A stretch of 40,278 nt of DNA from an uncultured Clostridia bacterium (GTDB lineage: Bacteria > Bacillota > Clostridia > Lachnospirales > Bianqueaceae). Both the position numbers and the translations under genes were made by a program. The notes beneath the pieces are model-generated. The model was not told the origin of the DNA. It was given only the letters and a program-made list of their open reading frames with translations, and ran no database searches. Below, piece after piece: positions 1 to 8,037 of the stretch (positions are counted from its first letter, which is position 1; every line of letters starts with the position of its first letter). Location of the stretch: the NCBI GenBank assembly GCA_944383515.1, contig CALWPV010000099.1, positions 1 through 40,278 of the forward strand. Direction: 5' to 3'.

Positions 1-47
1 TTCCGCATAAATTGATGAATTAAGACGCTCCCAGATAAAAACATCAA

Positions 48-82
48 TGCCGCAGAATCCTTGAAAATAAGGCTCTGCGGCA
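48..82 (-). terminator. Likely intrinsic terminator of the reverse-strand kinase gene
   Basis: A 9-bp perfect stem (TGCCGCAGA at 48-56 with TCTGCGGCA at 74-82) has a further CCTT/AAGG pairing inside its loop. Read on the minus strand it is followed about six bases later by a run of five T. It lies just past the stop of the kinase gene at 131-631. The T-run is not directly adjacent to the stem, so termination efficiency is uncertain. Confidence 0.5.
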
Positions 83-130
83 CTTGATAACACAAGACAA
101 AAACCAATCGTAACTAACAAACAGTGAGTG

Positions 131-631
131 CTAACAAACCAAGCCGATGTCTTGCACAATTTGGTTGAGCGCTTCTTCAAAACTGGTTTCATCGGTGAAA
201 ATAGTTTCCGGAATGGTTGCAATCCAGTCTTTTTCTGTCCACCAGCGGCGCATTTCCGTTTCGCCGAAATCTAGGTGGTTGGGTTTGGTGGCGTGCCGGC
301 GTAGCGTTTCTTCAAAAGAGAGATCATAGTAATAAGCAAAAATGCGAGGGGAAAAGAGTTCTTTGGCGGTGGAAAACAAGGGAAGATACCAGTCGGCGCG
401 TAAAATTCCCTCTAAAATAACATAAGGACAGTGTTTTTGACCATAGTGTAACAAAGCAAGTAACAGCGGTAGCGCATCGGTGTTTTGGCCGTCGCGCACC
501 CAGAGCATATCGCGCCTCACAACGTCTTGGGAAATGAGCAGGGTATTTCTGCCGAGTTTTCGTTGCAGGGCTTTGGCAACACTGGTTTTGCCACTTCCTG
601 AGTTACCGCGGATTATGATTAACGTAGACAT
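131..631 (-). CDS. P-loop kinase / AAA-type ATPase of unknown substrate
   Basis: A 166-residue cytoplasmic P-loop protein. The Walker A motif GNSGSGKT lies at residues 9-16, followed by an ISQDVVRRDML segment and a hydrophobic VILEGILR strand that resembles a Walker B region. The later block with LRRHATKPNHLDFGE and RRWW looks like the lid and substrate region of small nucleoside or metabolite kinases. I recognise a family of short bacterial proteins annotated only as kinase or zeta-toxin-like ATPase, and no substrate is known to me. The start has a good ribosome site (GGAG, 6 bases upstream on the minus strand) and an extended -10 box just upstream. It is transcribed away from the lipoprotein operon and appears monocistronic. 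No antitoxin-like partner is beside it, so a toxin role is not supported. Confidence 0.8.
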   Translation of the reverse strand: MSTLIIIRGNSGSGKTSVAKALQRKLGRNTLLISQDVVRRDMLWVRDGQNTDALPLLLALLHYGQKHCPYVILEGILRADWYLPLFSTAKELFSPRIFAYYYDLSFEETLRRHATKPNHLDFGETEMRRWWTEKDWIATIPETIFTDETSFEEALNQIVQDIGLVC

Positions 632-667
632 GGAAAGCTCCTTTCAAATGGGAATACCTGTGTGGGT

Positions 668-673
668 ATTATA
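668..673 (-). promoter_or_regulatory. Extended -10 promoter for the kinase gene
   Basis: On the minus strand the sequence reads TGGTATAAT, a consensus -10 box with the TG extension. The expected -35 position falls inside the hairpin at 680-701 and has no good match. It sits about 40 bases upstream of the kinase start. Confidence 0.55.
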
Positions 674-679
674 CCATAA

Positions 680-749
680 GTTGGCGCGCATACGCGCCAA
701 CATAAGTTGACGCACGCGTCAACTTAGCAAGAATCCTTTCAGGATTCTT
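680..749. repeat. Three consecutive perfect hairpins in a divergent intergenic spacer
   Basis: Hairpin 1 pairs 680-688 (GTTGGCGCG) with 693-701. Hairpin 2 pairs 703-713 (TAAGTTGACGC) with 716-726. Hairpin 3 pairs 729-737 (AAGAATCCT) with 741-749. Hairpins 1 and 2 look like diverged tandem copies, because both begin TAAGTTGRCGC; the G-to-A change in the left arm is matched by a C-to-T change in the right arm. They lie between two promoters that point away from them, so neither predicted transcript would include them. Confidence 0.75.
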
Positions 750-798
750 ACGGTCGTTCTGTGTAGTTGTCGCGCGTAATATATTTGTCTTGTAGTGC

Positions 799-827
799 TT
801 GACAAGAAAGACAAAAGTCGATATGAT
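799..827 (+). promoter_or_regulatory. Sigma-A type promoter of the membrane protein/lipoprotein operon
   Basis: TTGACA at 799-804 and TATGAT at 822-827 are separated by 17 bases. The first gene starts at 863. Confidence 0.75.
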
Positions 828-862
828 ATAGATAAATATGTGTATGGAAGTGGGGACTTCAA

Positions 863-1912
863 ATGCAGATTATTTTATTTTTCTTAGCGCCGATGGCCTT
901 GGTTTATTTGTTCGTTATGGCTATTAAGCTGAATCGGATTCTTTTGGGGCTTTTGCCGGTGCTTATTTTTGTTTTACTGGTAATCTATCAGGGGGATTTG
1001 ATTATGCAAATGGGCAGGGCGTTTGTGCGCTACAGCCTGGTCTGGGTTGCGGCGGCGCTGCTGGTTTCGCTGTTTTTGACGCGGCGCTTTAGTAAAGGCG
1101 CGCGGGTGATCCTTTGCGGTCTGTGCTGTTTAGCCGCCGGCGCGATATCCTTTATGGCGGCGCAGTCACGCGCTGCCAAGCCGATTACCCCGCTGTCTGC
1201 CTATAGTGATTTTGTCGATGTTACGGCGTACCGTAGCAGGGGAGACGGCATTATATTAGGAGATTCCTATTTGACTGAGCTGAAAGAACAATTTAATGCT
1301 ATGACTGTGCGGCAAGACATTATGGAAGAGAGCCGGAATATGCTGTTAGATTCCGAGCATACCTGGTACTGCCTGGATTTAGAGTATCCTAATGAAGACA
1401 AGGCACGTGTGGTCGTTTTTTCGCGTAACGAGGAGGTATCGCTCTTGCGGGTGGAAACGGCCGAAGCGGTCGAGTATTACAAGGCTGTGGATCCCTCGGA
1501 CGATTTGGGGCGCGACTGGCTCAATCACGCGTTTACGCAAAGTATTAGAAGTACGGTGAAAGAGCAGTATGCGGCAGCCTTGCAGGCGCTGAAGCAGAGT
1601 TTTACTGCCAGTGGGACCGCGTTCTCGTTCGTGATTCCGGAGGGAATGCCGGAGTCCTACGAAATCAAAATTGTAGGACGGCCGGAAAACGGTCCCAGCG
1701 TTTCGTTTTTGAAAGAATATAACGAAGCCGCGAGCTGGCAGGCGGGGCAGTCCTACTCGTTCGACGTGGCTGGCTACGCGCCGTTTCGGTATCTGTATCT
1801 TGCGGTATCCGTTTACCATGAGGATTTTGATTTAGTCAATATTTTTGACATGCTGCCGGCTGAGTTAAAAAGCGAAGAGCCGCAGGATTATTTTAATGAC
1901 GCAGGAATTTGA
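863..1912 (+). CDS. Membrane protein with four N-terminal helices and an extracytoplasmic domain, unknown function
   Basis: A 349-residue protein that I do not recognise. Four hydrophobic segments are visible at about residues 3-21, 27-43, 56-72 and 78-97. A long soluble part of about 250 residues follows with no obvious catalytic motif, and is probably on the outer face of the membrane. The ribosome site is weak (GTGGGG about 8 bases before ATG), but a consensus promoter lies 36 bases upstream. It is the first gene of an operon with two lipoproteins that follow at 1956 and 3553. The arrangement suggests that the three proteins work together at the cell surface, but this is inference. No transporter permease signature is seen. 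Confidence 0.7.
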   Translation: MQIILFFLAPMALVYLFVMAIKLNRILLGLLPVLIFVLLVIYQGDLIMQMGRAFVRYSLVWVAAALLVSLFLTRRFSKGARVILCGLCCLAAGAISFMAAQSRAAKPITPLSAYSDFVDVTAYRSRGDGIILGDSYLTELKEQFNAMTVRQDIMEESRNMLLDSEHTWYCLDLEYPNEDKARVVVFSRNEEVSLLRVETAEAVEYYKAVDPSDDLGRDWLNHAFTQSIRSTVKEQYAAALQALKQSFTASGTAFSFVIPEGMPESYEIKIVGRPENGPSVSFLKEYNEAASWQAGQSYSFDVAGYAPFRYLYLAVSVYHEDFDLVNIFDMLPAELKSEEPQDYFNDAGI

Positions 1913-1955
1913 AAAAGACGCTAGAAAGTAGCAAAGAGGATAGGAGGGACTTTCT

Positions 1956-3560
1956 ATGAAGCGCAAATTATACTTTTTTAAGAAACAGTGTCTGGTTATT
2001 TTGTTACTTTGTTTTAGTCTTTGTTTATCGGCTTGTCAGACGGCGCCTGCGGAGTCTACAGGGGCGGAAGAGTCTGGAGATACTATGCACGCGGCAGAAA
2101 ATAGTGCATTGGATACCCCTTCCTATACAGAGGCGGAAGAGAATGTGGTAAAAATTGCGCAGGAAGTTCCGGTGGGGTTTCCGGCAGATACAATGCAAGT
2201 GGCAATAACCTGGGCCGAGGAAATAGAAGCGCAGACTAACGAGTATTTGAAAGAAAAAGGGAGGGAGTATACCATATCGATTGAAGTGGTTGAAATGGAT
2301 TATACAACCTTTGAGCAATATAGCGAATATAACATTATTAGCGGCTTACCTTGGGACGCGCCGAAATCCTTGATCGAAGAGAACTTTTTAGATTTAAAAG
2401 AAGAACTGGTTGCTGGGGATTTGCGCCCCCTGTATGACAGCGAACCTGAAGTATACTGGAAAAGCGTAGAAGAAAGTGGCAAAATTTATAATCCGATTAC
2501 TTACGAATCTGAGAAGGCAGATGCATTTTTAATTAACCTAGATAAGCTGGAAGCAATCGGAATATCCAGAGAGGAAATAGAAGCGTTTAAAGGCAAGGAA
2601 GTAGGAGAGTGGGCCCCTTTGTTTGAACGGATTTATGAACTCAATGGTAATGTGCCTTTTATTGAGAATCCTATGACGCAGGGAGCGTCGCTTTTAACTC
2701 CGGTTTTGGGTATGCTCGGCTGGAACACGCACTTTCAAATGGTGGCTCCCATGATTGGTATCTCGTATGAAGAGCCTCAAAACGGCGCTCAATTTGTTTT
2801 GGAAACAGAGTATGCGACTCAGGTTATAGAAGTATGGAAGAGCTTGCAGGAAAAAGGGTATATTATAAACATTGATAATACCTTTGAAGACATTTACCCT
2901 CTTTTCTGCCTGACTACGACTACGAGTATGGATATTTTGGAAGAAAAAAGTGAGTACTGGCAATACCGAATGGTAGATGAAGACGAAACGGAGCAAACCA
3001 TTTTAATCTGTCCTCTGCAAAGTGAGCTGTCTTTGCGCTGCCGAAGCGCCTGGGACGAGAATGGATACAGTTTTTTGGTGCCTAAAGACCAGGGCAATCT
3101 GGCGTTAACATTTCAATTTATGAATGATGTCGCGCAGGATACAGAGCTGGCGGCCGTGTCTTCTTTGAAAGATAAACGGTTTCGCTTGATCGATGGATTT
3201 GCGCCTAGTATTCGTGACTTTGGAGCGCATAAAGCGACATATTGTTTATATCCGGAAGAACGCCAGAAAGCGGCGGAGCACACCATGGTGCCGCAGGACG
3301 CGGGATTTATGTATGACGGCGCCGGTTTGCAGAAGCAGGTTAGCTACTTTGACAGCGTTGGCTTTTTTACCAAAATGCCATTTGGCATTGCTCATTCAGA
3401 TCTCGTTATGAGCATGAGTAAAGCGGAAGATTGGGAAGAATTTGACGAACGGCTGGAAACGGTAAAAACCATGTACCATGAAGCGGGTATTGACGAAGTG
3501 CTGGAAGATATCAATACGCAGCTGCAGGCCTACCGTCAGGAAGAGGGAAGCCATGATTAA
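1956..3560 (+). CDS. Lipoprotein resembling an extracellular solute-binding protein
   Basis: A 534-residue lipoprotein. It has a basic start, a hydrophobic signal and an LSAC lipobox with Cys at about residue 27, followed by an acidic low-complexity linker. The body has the look of a family 1 solute-binding protein: alternating strands and helices, a segment with FLINLDKLEAIGI, and many aromatic and acidic residues. Sequence identity to any named binding protein cannot be judged here. It has a strong ribosome site (AGGAGGG, 7 bases upstream). It follows the membrane protein by 43 bases and overlaps the next gene by 8 bases, so the two lipoproteins are likely translationally coupled. No permease or ATPase gene is adjacent. 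Confidence 0.7.
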   Translation: MKRKLYFFKKQCLVILLLCFSLCLSACQTAPAESTGAEESGDTMHAAENSALDTPSYTEAEENVVKIAQEVPVGFPADTMQVAITWAEEIEAQTNEYLKEKGREYTISIEVVEMDYTTFEQYSEYNIISGLPWDAPKSLIEENFLDLKEELVAGDLRPLYDSEPEVYWKSVEESGKIYNPITYESEKADAFLINLDKLEAIGISREEIEAFKGKEVGEWAPLFERIYELNGNVPFIENPMTQGASLLTPVLGMLGWNTHFQMVAPMIGISYEEPQNGAQFVLETEYATQVIEVWKSLQEKGYIINIDNTFEDIYPLFCLTTTTSMDILEEKSEYWQYRMVDEDETEQTILICPLQSELSLRCRSAWDENGYSFLVPKDQGNLALTFQFMNDVAQDTELAAVSSLKDKRFRLIDGFAPSIRDFGAHKATYCLYPEERQKAAEHTMVPQDAGFMYDGAGLQKQVSYFDSVGFFTKMPFGIAHSDLVMSMSKAEDWEEFDERLETVKTMYHEAGIDEVLEDINTQLQAYRQEEGSHD

Positions 3561-5208
3561 ACGCGTAATTTTCTGTTTGCTTTTTGCGCTTCTGTTTCTG
3601 ACTGCCTGCCTTTCCAATGGGGGCTCTGTAGAGAAAACGGTGGGAGAAGAAGAGGAAAAACCAGAAAAACTAGTTGTGTATCTGAACGCTTCTTCGCATA
3701 CATTTGTTTCGCAAGAGTCAGGAAAAGAGGTATTTACGTATTACCCCTCGACATATAGTCTGGGTACTATGCCTACGGGGGGAGAGTTTGATAGTCTGCG
3801 GGGCAATATTTTTGAGCAGGCCCTCGCCGAGTATGCTGAGCAAACCGGAATTCCTATTGAAGTCCATTATGTAGAAGAATATGTGGGCGATAGCGATGTT
3901 TTTCAGGTTATGCTAGACCATGGCGAGCCGCTGCCGGATTTAATGGTGCTGACAAAAGCGGCTCGCTACGACTACACACTTTTGGCGCAGCAAGGATATC
4001 TGCTGGATTTTACACCCTATGCGGAAAGCGACGAAACGCTGCAAGACGGTGAGCGGTACTACCAGGCCGTGCTTGACGGCGGGCGCATAAAGCAAAAACA
4101 ATATACTCTCCCTATTTTGTTTAACTTAAATGGGATCATTACCAGCCAGTCATTTTTAGACTACGTGGGCGCGGCGCAGCCGGGCGAATATCCCGCTTAT
4201 GAAGAAGTGCTCCAAATGCTGTACCAAAGCTGCCTAGGGGTAAAAGACAACCGGACGCTGGAAGCTTTGTATGAATATTCCGGCTGGATGCCGGCAGGGC
4301 GCTATATTCCCAGCATTCTTCTGGGGGCCGCGTATCCTAGCTATGAAGACGAAGTTTCTGGAAAGGTATATCTGGAAAGCGCTACGCTGCAGAGTATATT
4401 GGATGTAATGCAGGCGTATAACGAGCAGGAATTTGCGCCCATTCCCGGCTGGGAAACCAATAGTTATATGGAGAATTCCAACCACAGCCTGGGGAAAACT
4501 TTCATGATGCAGCGCACGGCAGAAGACGCGGAACGTGTTGGCGTTTTTCTTTCCGGAGGACGCAGTGGAGGCAGCGTGCTGCATAACAGTTTGCTCATGG
4601 ATTTAGCTTTTTTTAACAGCGTATATGACCGGCAGGGGGAGCAGCTTGTTTTCTGCGGGATTCCCACCATAAACCGCAGTGACGAGTATGCTGCCAATAT
4701 TTCTCTTTGCGCCTTGGGGGCGGCTACCACAGAGTATCCGCAGGCTGTGTATGAGCTTGCCAGATATTTAATGGATTATACATATGCGCCGGGGTATGGT
4801 TTTTCGGTCAACCGAGAGATTACCGACGCGCAGCTGGAGAATATGCAAACTACGACAACGCATGTGTTTCCTAATCATGTATGGTCACAGGTAACTGGCA
4901 ATTTCAGAAGTTATGAAGAGGTTGAGCAGGAGTCTTTTGAAGTACAACCGCTGGATCAGGAATGGGTGGAAAAAATTCGGTTTATGCTGGATCATATGGC
5001 AGGCGCGGGCCTGCCGAGCGGCGTGCTGGAGTATTATTTGCTTTCGTACGCACAAACAGCGGTGGGCAGCGGTGAGCTCACGAGCGCAGAAGGCGCGCAG
5101 TGGGTTCTTTCGCAGTGGGAACAGTATCAGCAGATGCGGCCGGAGCTAGAGCCGTTTTATGACAAGGAGTATGTGCTCTCGCTGCTGTGGGCGCCGGCGG
5201 ATTCATAA
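3553..5208 (+). CDS. Second lipoprotein resembling an extracellular solute-binding protein
   Basis: A 551-residue lipoprotein. The start chosen is the ATG that overlaps the previous stop, because it is followed at once by a signal peptide (MIKRVIFCLLFALLF) and an LTAC lipobox. An in-frame upstream start at 3478 would put 25 unlikely residues in front. The mature part begins with a strand-like LVVYLNASSH segment, and contains LPDLMVLTKAARYDYTLL and LPILFNLNGI, typical in style of binding proteins that capture sugars or oligosaccharides. It is the last gene of the operon, followed by a strong terminator. It is similar in general type to the preceding gene but not an obvious close copy. Confidence 0.7.
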   Translation: MIKRVIFCLLFALLFLTACLSNGGSVEKTVGEEEEKPEKLVVYLNASSHTFVSQESGKEVFTYYPSTYSLGTMPTGGEFDSLRGNIFEQALAEYAEQTGIPIEVHYVEEYVGDSDVFQVMLDHGEPLPDLMVLTKAARYDYTLLAQQGYLLDFTPYAESDETLQDGERYYQAVLDGGRIKQKQYTLPILFNLNGIITSQSFLDYVGAAQPGEYPAYEEVLQMLYQSCLGVKDNRTLEALYEYSGWMPAGRYIPSILLGAAYPSYEDEVSGKVYLESATLQSILDVMQAYNEQEFAPIPGWETNSYMENSNHSLGKTFMMQRTAEDAERVGVFLSGGRSGGSVLHNSLLMDLAFFNSVYDRQGEQLVFCGIPTINRSDEYAANISLCALGAATTEYPQAVYELARYLMDYTYAPGYGFSVNREITDAQLENMQTTTTHVFPNHVWSQVTGNFRSYEEVEQESFEVQPLDQEWVEKIRFMLDHMAGAGLPSGVLEYYLLSYAQTAVGSGELTSAEGAQWVLSQWEQYQQMRPELEPFYDKEYVLSLLWAPADS

Positions 5209-5243
5209 ACGCGGGTAAGAGAGACGAAAAGGGCAAAAAGATA

Positions 5244-5281
5244 CTGCCGCGTCTATGATTGTTTTATCATGGACGCGGCAG
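5244..5281. terminator. Bidirectional intrinsic terminator between converging genes
   Basis: A 16-bp stem begins CTGCCGCGTC and ends GACGCGGCAG, with one G-T pair and a six-base loop TGTTTT. Pyrimidine/T-rich sequence follows on the plus strand, and a run of five T follows on the minus strand. It sits between the convergent genes ending at 5208 and 5307 and can serve both. Confidence 0.85.
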
Positions 5282-5306
5282 CTTCTTTTAACAGTGCTAC
5301 TTAGCG

Positions 5307-5699
5307 TTAGGATTTCGGCGCCGGATCGTGGGGATCGCTGTCGGAAGAGTCGGCGAAAAGAGCTTCCCCGCGTAAAATGGTATAAATGAATTTGATCTGT
5401 TCCTTAACAGTTTCCTCGGAAAAGTCCTGACTACGGATGGCCTCATATCCGTTTTCGATAAAATCGGCAGCCAGCTGTTGCAAGTCCTCTGGCAGCGCCG
5501 GCGTGTGCTCGAGACAGTAGACGAGGTTAGATGCTTCAAAATATCGAATATCGCTGGAAAGCTTCCAGCCTTCATAGACAGAGTAATCGGCAAGGCCGTA
5601 AAAGGGGCCGATCAGAGACAGAAGAAAAGCATCCGAGGCTATTTCCTGGCGATAGGTACTCAGGCATTGCTGAAAGTTTTCGCGGAACTTTTGAACCAT
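5307..5699 (-). CDS. Conserved-looking hypothetical protein, 130 residues
   Basis: A soluble, acidic and largely helical 130-residue protein that I do not recognise. It has a perfect ribosome site (AGGAGG, 7 bases before ATG) on the minus strand and ends near a bidirectional terminator, which support it as a real gene. No membrane segment, metal-binding cluster or nucleotide motif is visible. The tail is Asp/Ser/Pro-rich. It is transcribed divergently from tmk; the 280-bp AT-rich spacer between them holds the tmk promoter. Confidence 0.65.
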   Translation of the reverse strand: MVQKFRENFQQCLSTYRQEIASDAFLLSLIGPFYGLADYSVYEGWKLSSDIRYFEASNLVYCLEHTPALPEDLQQLAADFIENGYEAIRSQDFSEETVKEQIKFIYTILRGEALFADSSDSDPHDPAPKS

Positions 5700-5881
5700 G
5701 AGGCTTCCTCCTAAAAAATAAATGTCATCTGGGAAGCAAGTGTAACATATAAATATTATGGTTTTTCTAAATTGGTATGAAAAAATGATAACAATATGTT
5801 ACGAAAATATTACGCACAAACGGAGAAAGGACAAGCGCATCGGCAAAATAGATAAATTTTCTGCTTCTTTTAGGGTTTTTC

Positions 5882-5909
5882 TTGAAAAATCAGAAAACCA
5901 TGGTATAAT
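5882..5909 (+). promoter_or_regulatory. Promoter of the tmk operon
   Basis: TTGAAA at 5882-5887 and TATAAT at 5904-5909 are separated by 16 bases, with an extended -10 (TGGTATAAT). It is placed 70 bases upstream of the tmk start. Confidence 0.8.
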
Positions 5910-5979
5910 AGTGTACAAAGACAAACCACTTCGGAGCCAGGGGCTCTGAATGAGAATTTTTATTGAAGGGATACATGAC

Positions 5980-6612
5980 ATGGGTTTACTGATTACCTTA
6001 GAAGGACCCGACGGATCGGGCAAGTCTTTGCAGGCAGACTTACTGGAAAAGCGACTGCAGGCAGAAGGGTACTCGGTTGTGCGCAGTCGTGAACCGGGGG
6101 GCACCCCCATTGGCGAGGCCATACGCGATGTCATTTTAAATCCCGATTTTCAGGAAATGGACTCTATGACCGAGGCGCTGCTCTATGCCGCGTCCCGCGC
6201 GCAGCATGTGGCGCAAAAAATTAGACCGGCGCTGGCAGAAGGCCGCATTGTCCTGCTGGACCGTTTTTTAGACTCCAGCCTTATTTATCAGGGCATAGGC
6301 AGAGCGCTGGGCATTGAAACCGTAGAGGCTGTTAACCGGTTTGCAACAGGCGGGCTCTGGCCCGATATTACCTTCATGGTGTATATCAATTTTGAAGAAG
6401 GATTGCGGCGCAAAAAAGCGCAAAAAGGCAGTTTGGACCGCATGGAAGCACAGCAGGAGGCATTTCACCGTAAGGTAAACGAAGGGTACCTAACGTTAAC
6501 GCAGCGGTATCCGGACCGCATCGTTTTGATCGACGGCGCACGCTCTGTGCAGGATGTTCATCAGGATATTTGGGATCGCACGCAGAAGATGCTGGCGGAG
6601 CGCGATTCTTAA
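5980..6612 (+). CDS. tmk: Thymidylate kinase
   Basis: Phosphorylates dTMP to dTDP in the cytoplasm for dTTP synthesis. The protein has 210 residues, the usual length for the family. The P-loop GPDGSGKS is at about residues 9-16, a DRFLDSSLIYQG segment carries the conserved DR motif, and REPGGTPIGEAIR is the dTMP-binding loop. The start at 5980 is preferred to one 10 codons upstream, because homologues begin directly with the short strand before the P-loop and a GAAGGG ribosome site is 9 bases upstream. It is the first gene of a conserved Bacillota operon with darA, holB and ricT. Confidence 0.95.
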   Translation: MGLLITLEGPDGSGKSLQADLLEKRLQAEGYSVVRSREPGGTPIGEAIRDVILNPDFQEMDSMTEALLYAASRAQHVAQKIRPALAEGRIVLLDRFLDSSLIYQGIGRALGIETVEAVNRFATGGLWPDITFMVYINFEEGLRRKKAQKGSLDRMEAQQEAFHRKVNEGYLTLTQRYPDRIVLIDGARSVQDVHQDIWDRTQKMLAERDS

Positions 6613-6649
6613 TATAACACAATTTTTGTTCTCATAAGGAGGAATCAAC

Positions 6650-6979
6650 ATGAAACTTGTATTAGCAATCATTCACGATGAAGACGCTCAGAAACTTACT
6701 ACCGCGCTTAACAGGAACAATTTTCAGGTAACGAAATTGGCCAGTACGGGAGGATTCCTCCGCGTCGGCAACACCACCGTGCTTATTGGATGCGAAGCAG
6801 ATAAGCTGGATCAGGCGCTCAAAATCATTCATGAGAAATGCCAAACGGTAAAACAAATGACCATCGCCAATCAGCCCTATACCACCACGGCCGAGGGCTA
6901 TGTGCCCTATCCTATCGAGGTAACGGCGGGCGGTGCCACCGTGTTCGTTATCGATGTTGAACAGTTCCACAAATTCTGA
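6650..6979 (+). CDS. darA: Cyclic di-AMP receptor protein DarA/PstA (YaaQ)
   Basis: A 109-residue PII-like trimeric protein that binds the second messenger c-di-AMP. The N-terminal MKLVLAIIHDEDAQKLTTAL, the TGGFLRVGNTTVLIG segment and the C-terminal GGATVFVIDVEQFHKF are characteristic of the YaaQ family. The position between tmk and holB is the classic Bacillota location. The ribosome site AAGGAGGA is optimal. The downstream target of DarA is not established in general, and the sequence gives no extra clue. Length is normal and no key part seems missing. Confidence 0.95.
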   Translation: MKLVLAIIHDEDAQKLTTALNRNNFQVTKLASTGGFLRVGNTTVLIGCEADKLDQALKIIHEKCQTVKQMTIANQPYTTTAEGYVPYPIEVTAGGATVFVIDVEQFHKF

Positions 6980-6999
6980 TTCTGAAAGGAGGGGCTCCC

Positions 7000-8007
7000 A
7001 TGGCTGATCCAAAAGGCAGAGAGGGGGCCTCTTTTTCTGCCGTACTGGGCCATGAAAATGCCAAAAACCATTTACAATCCGTGCTGGCCAGTCGGCAGCT
7101 TAGTCATGCCTATTTAATAGAAGGCCCCCACGGTGTGGGCAAAAAGACCCTGGCCTCCGCCTTTATCCAGGCGCTTCTGTGCGAGAAAAAAGGGGTAGAG
7201 GCCTGCGGGCAGTGCAGCACATGCCGGCGCTTCGCACACGGCAATGATCCCGATGTAAAATGGATCCGGGCGCAGGAAGGAAAAAACAGTATTTCCGTTA
7301 AACAAATTCGTGAAGATTTGGTGGCAGACATCAGCATTCGGCCCTATCAAGGATCCTATAAAATTTACCTCATAGACCAGGCGGAGCTGTTAACAGTGGA
7401 AGCGCAAAACGCTATGCTGAAAACACTGGAAGAGCCGCCGTCTTATGGTCTTATTATACTGCTAGCGAAAAGCAGCGACGCCTTCTTGCCAACGATTATA
7501 TCCCGCTGCGTGAAAATTAGCTTGCAGCCGCTTAGCGACGCGCTGGTGGGGGAAGGGCTGACGCGTAGGGGTATTGCGCCGGAGCGGGCAGCGCTGGCTG
7601 CCGCGTTTGCGCAGGGGTGCATGGGACAGGCTCTTTCGCTATGCGAAAATGAATCTTTTGAAGGAATGCGGGAAGAGATATTTACCTTTTTGGCTCAAAT
7701 TCCGCAGCTCTCCGCCTACGAGGTTATGGCGGGCGCTCGTCTGTTAGAGCGTTATAAAGGAGAGACAGACATGGTGTTTACCCTTCTTTTGATCTGGTAC
7801 CGCGACGTGCTCATGGATCAAATAACGGGAGGGGAAGAAAGCCTGATCTGCCTGGATCGGGCGGCAGCGATTCGCGGCTGCGCCGCGTATTATACGCAGG
7901 CTAAGGTAATGGATATTATCGATACGGTGCTAGATATTCAAGACAAATTAAGAGCTAACGCGAATCGAGATTTAGCGATCGATTGTTTACTCATGAGTTT
8001 AAAATAG
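7000..8007 (+). CDS. holB: DNA polymerase III delta' subunit
   Basis: Clamp-loader subunit of the replicative polymerase, cytoplasmic. The protein has 335 residues. It has an AAA+ fold with GPHGVGKKT at about residues 42-50, a zinc module with CGQCSTC at about residues 69-75, the VKQIREDL helix, and the sensor block LLTVEAQNAMLKTLEEPP. The first residues include the typical FSAVLGHENAKNHLQ. The gene follows darA by 20 bases with a strong ribosome site (AAAGGAGGGG) and precedes ricT, as in Bacillus. The lysine-containing P-loop may be functional or vestigial, since delta' proteins often do not hydrolyse ATP. Confidence 0.93.
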   Translation: MADPKGREGASFSAVLGHENAKNHLQSVLASRQLSHAYLIEGPHGVGKKTLASAFIQALLCEKKGVEACGQCSTCRRFAHGNDPDVKWIRAQEGKNSISVKQIREDLVADISIRPYQGSYKIYLIDQAELLTVEAQNAMLKTLEEPPSYGLIILLAKSSDAFLPTIISRCVKISLQPLSDALVGEGLTRRGIAPERAALAAAFAQGCMGQALSLCENESFEGMREEIFTFLAQIPQLSAYEVMAGARLLERYKGETDMVFTLLLIWYRDVLMDQITGGEESLICLDRAAAIRGCAAYYTQAKVMDIIDTVLDIQDKLRANANRDLAIDCLLMSLK

Positions 8008-8037
8008 AGAGAAAGACAGTGTAGTGGAGGAAACGTA

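Noticed and set aside
131-631. Zeta-type toxin of a toxin-antitoxin pair
   Set aside because: The P-loop is compatible, but no small antitoxin gene is adjacent and the sequence fits a general small kinase group better.
5758-5949. Plus-strand frame of 63 codons upstream of tmk
   Set aside because: It overlaps the tmk promoter, has no ribosome site and has the composition of AT-rich intergenic DNA.
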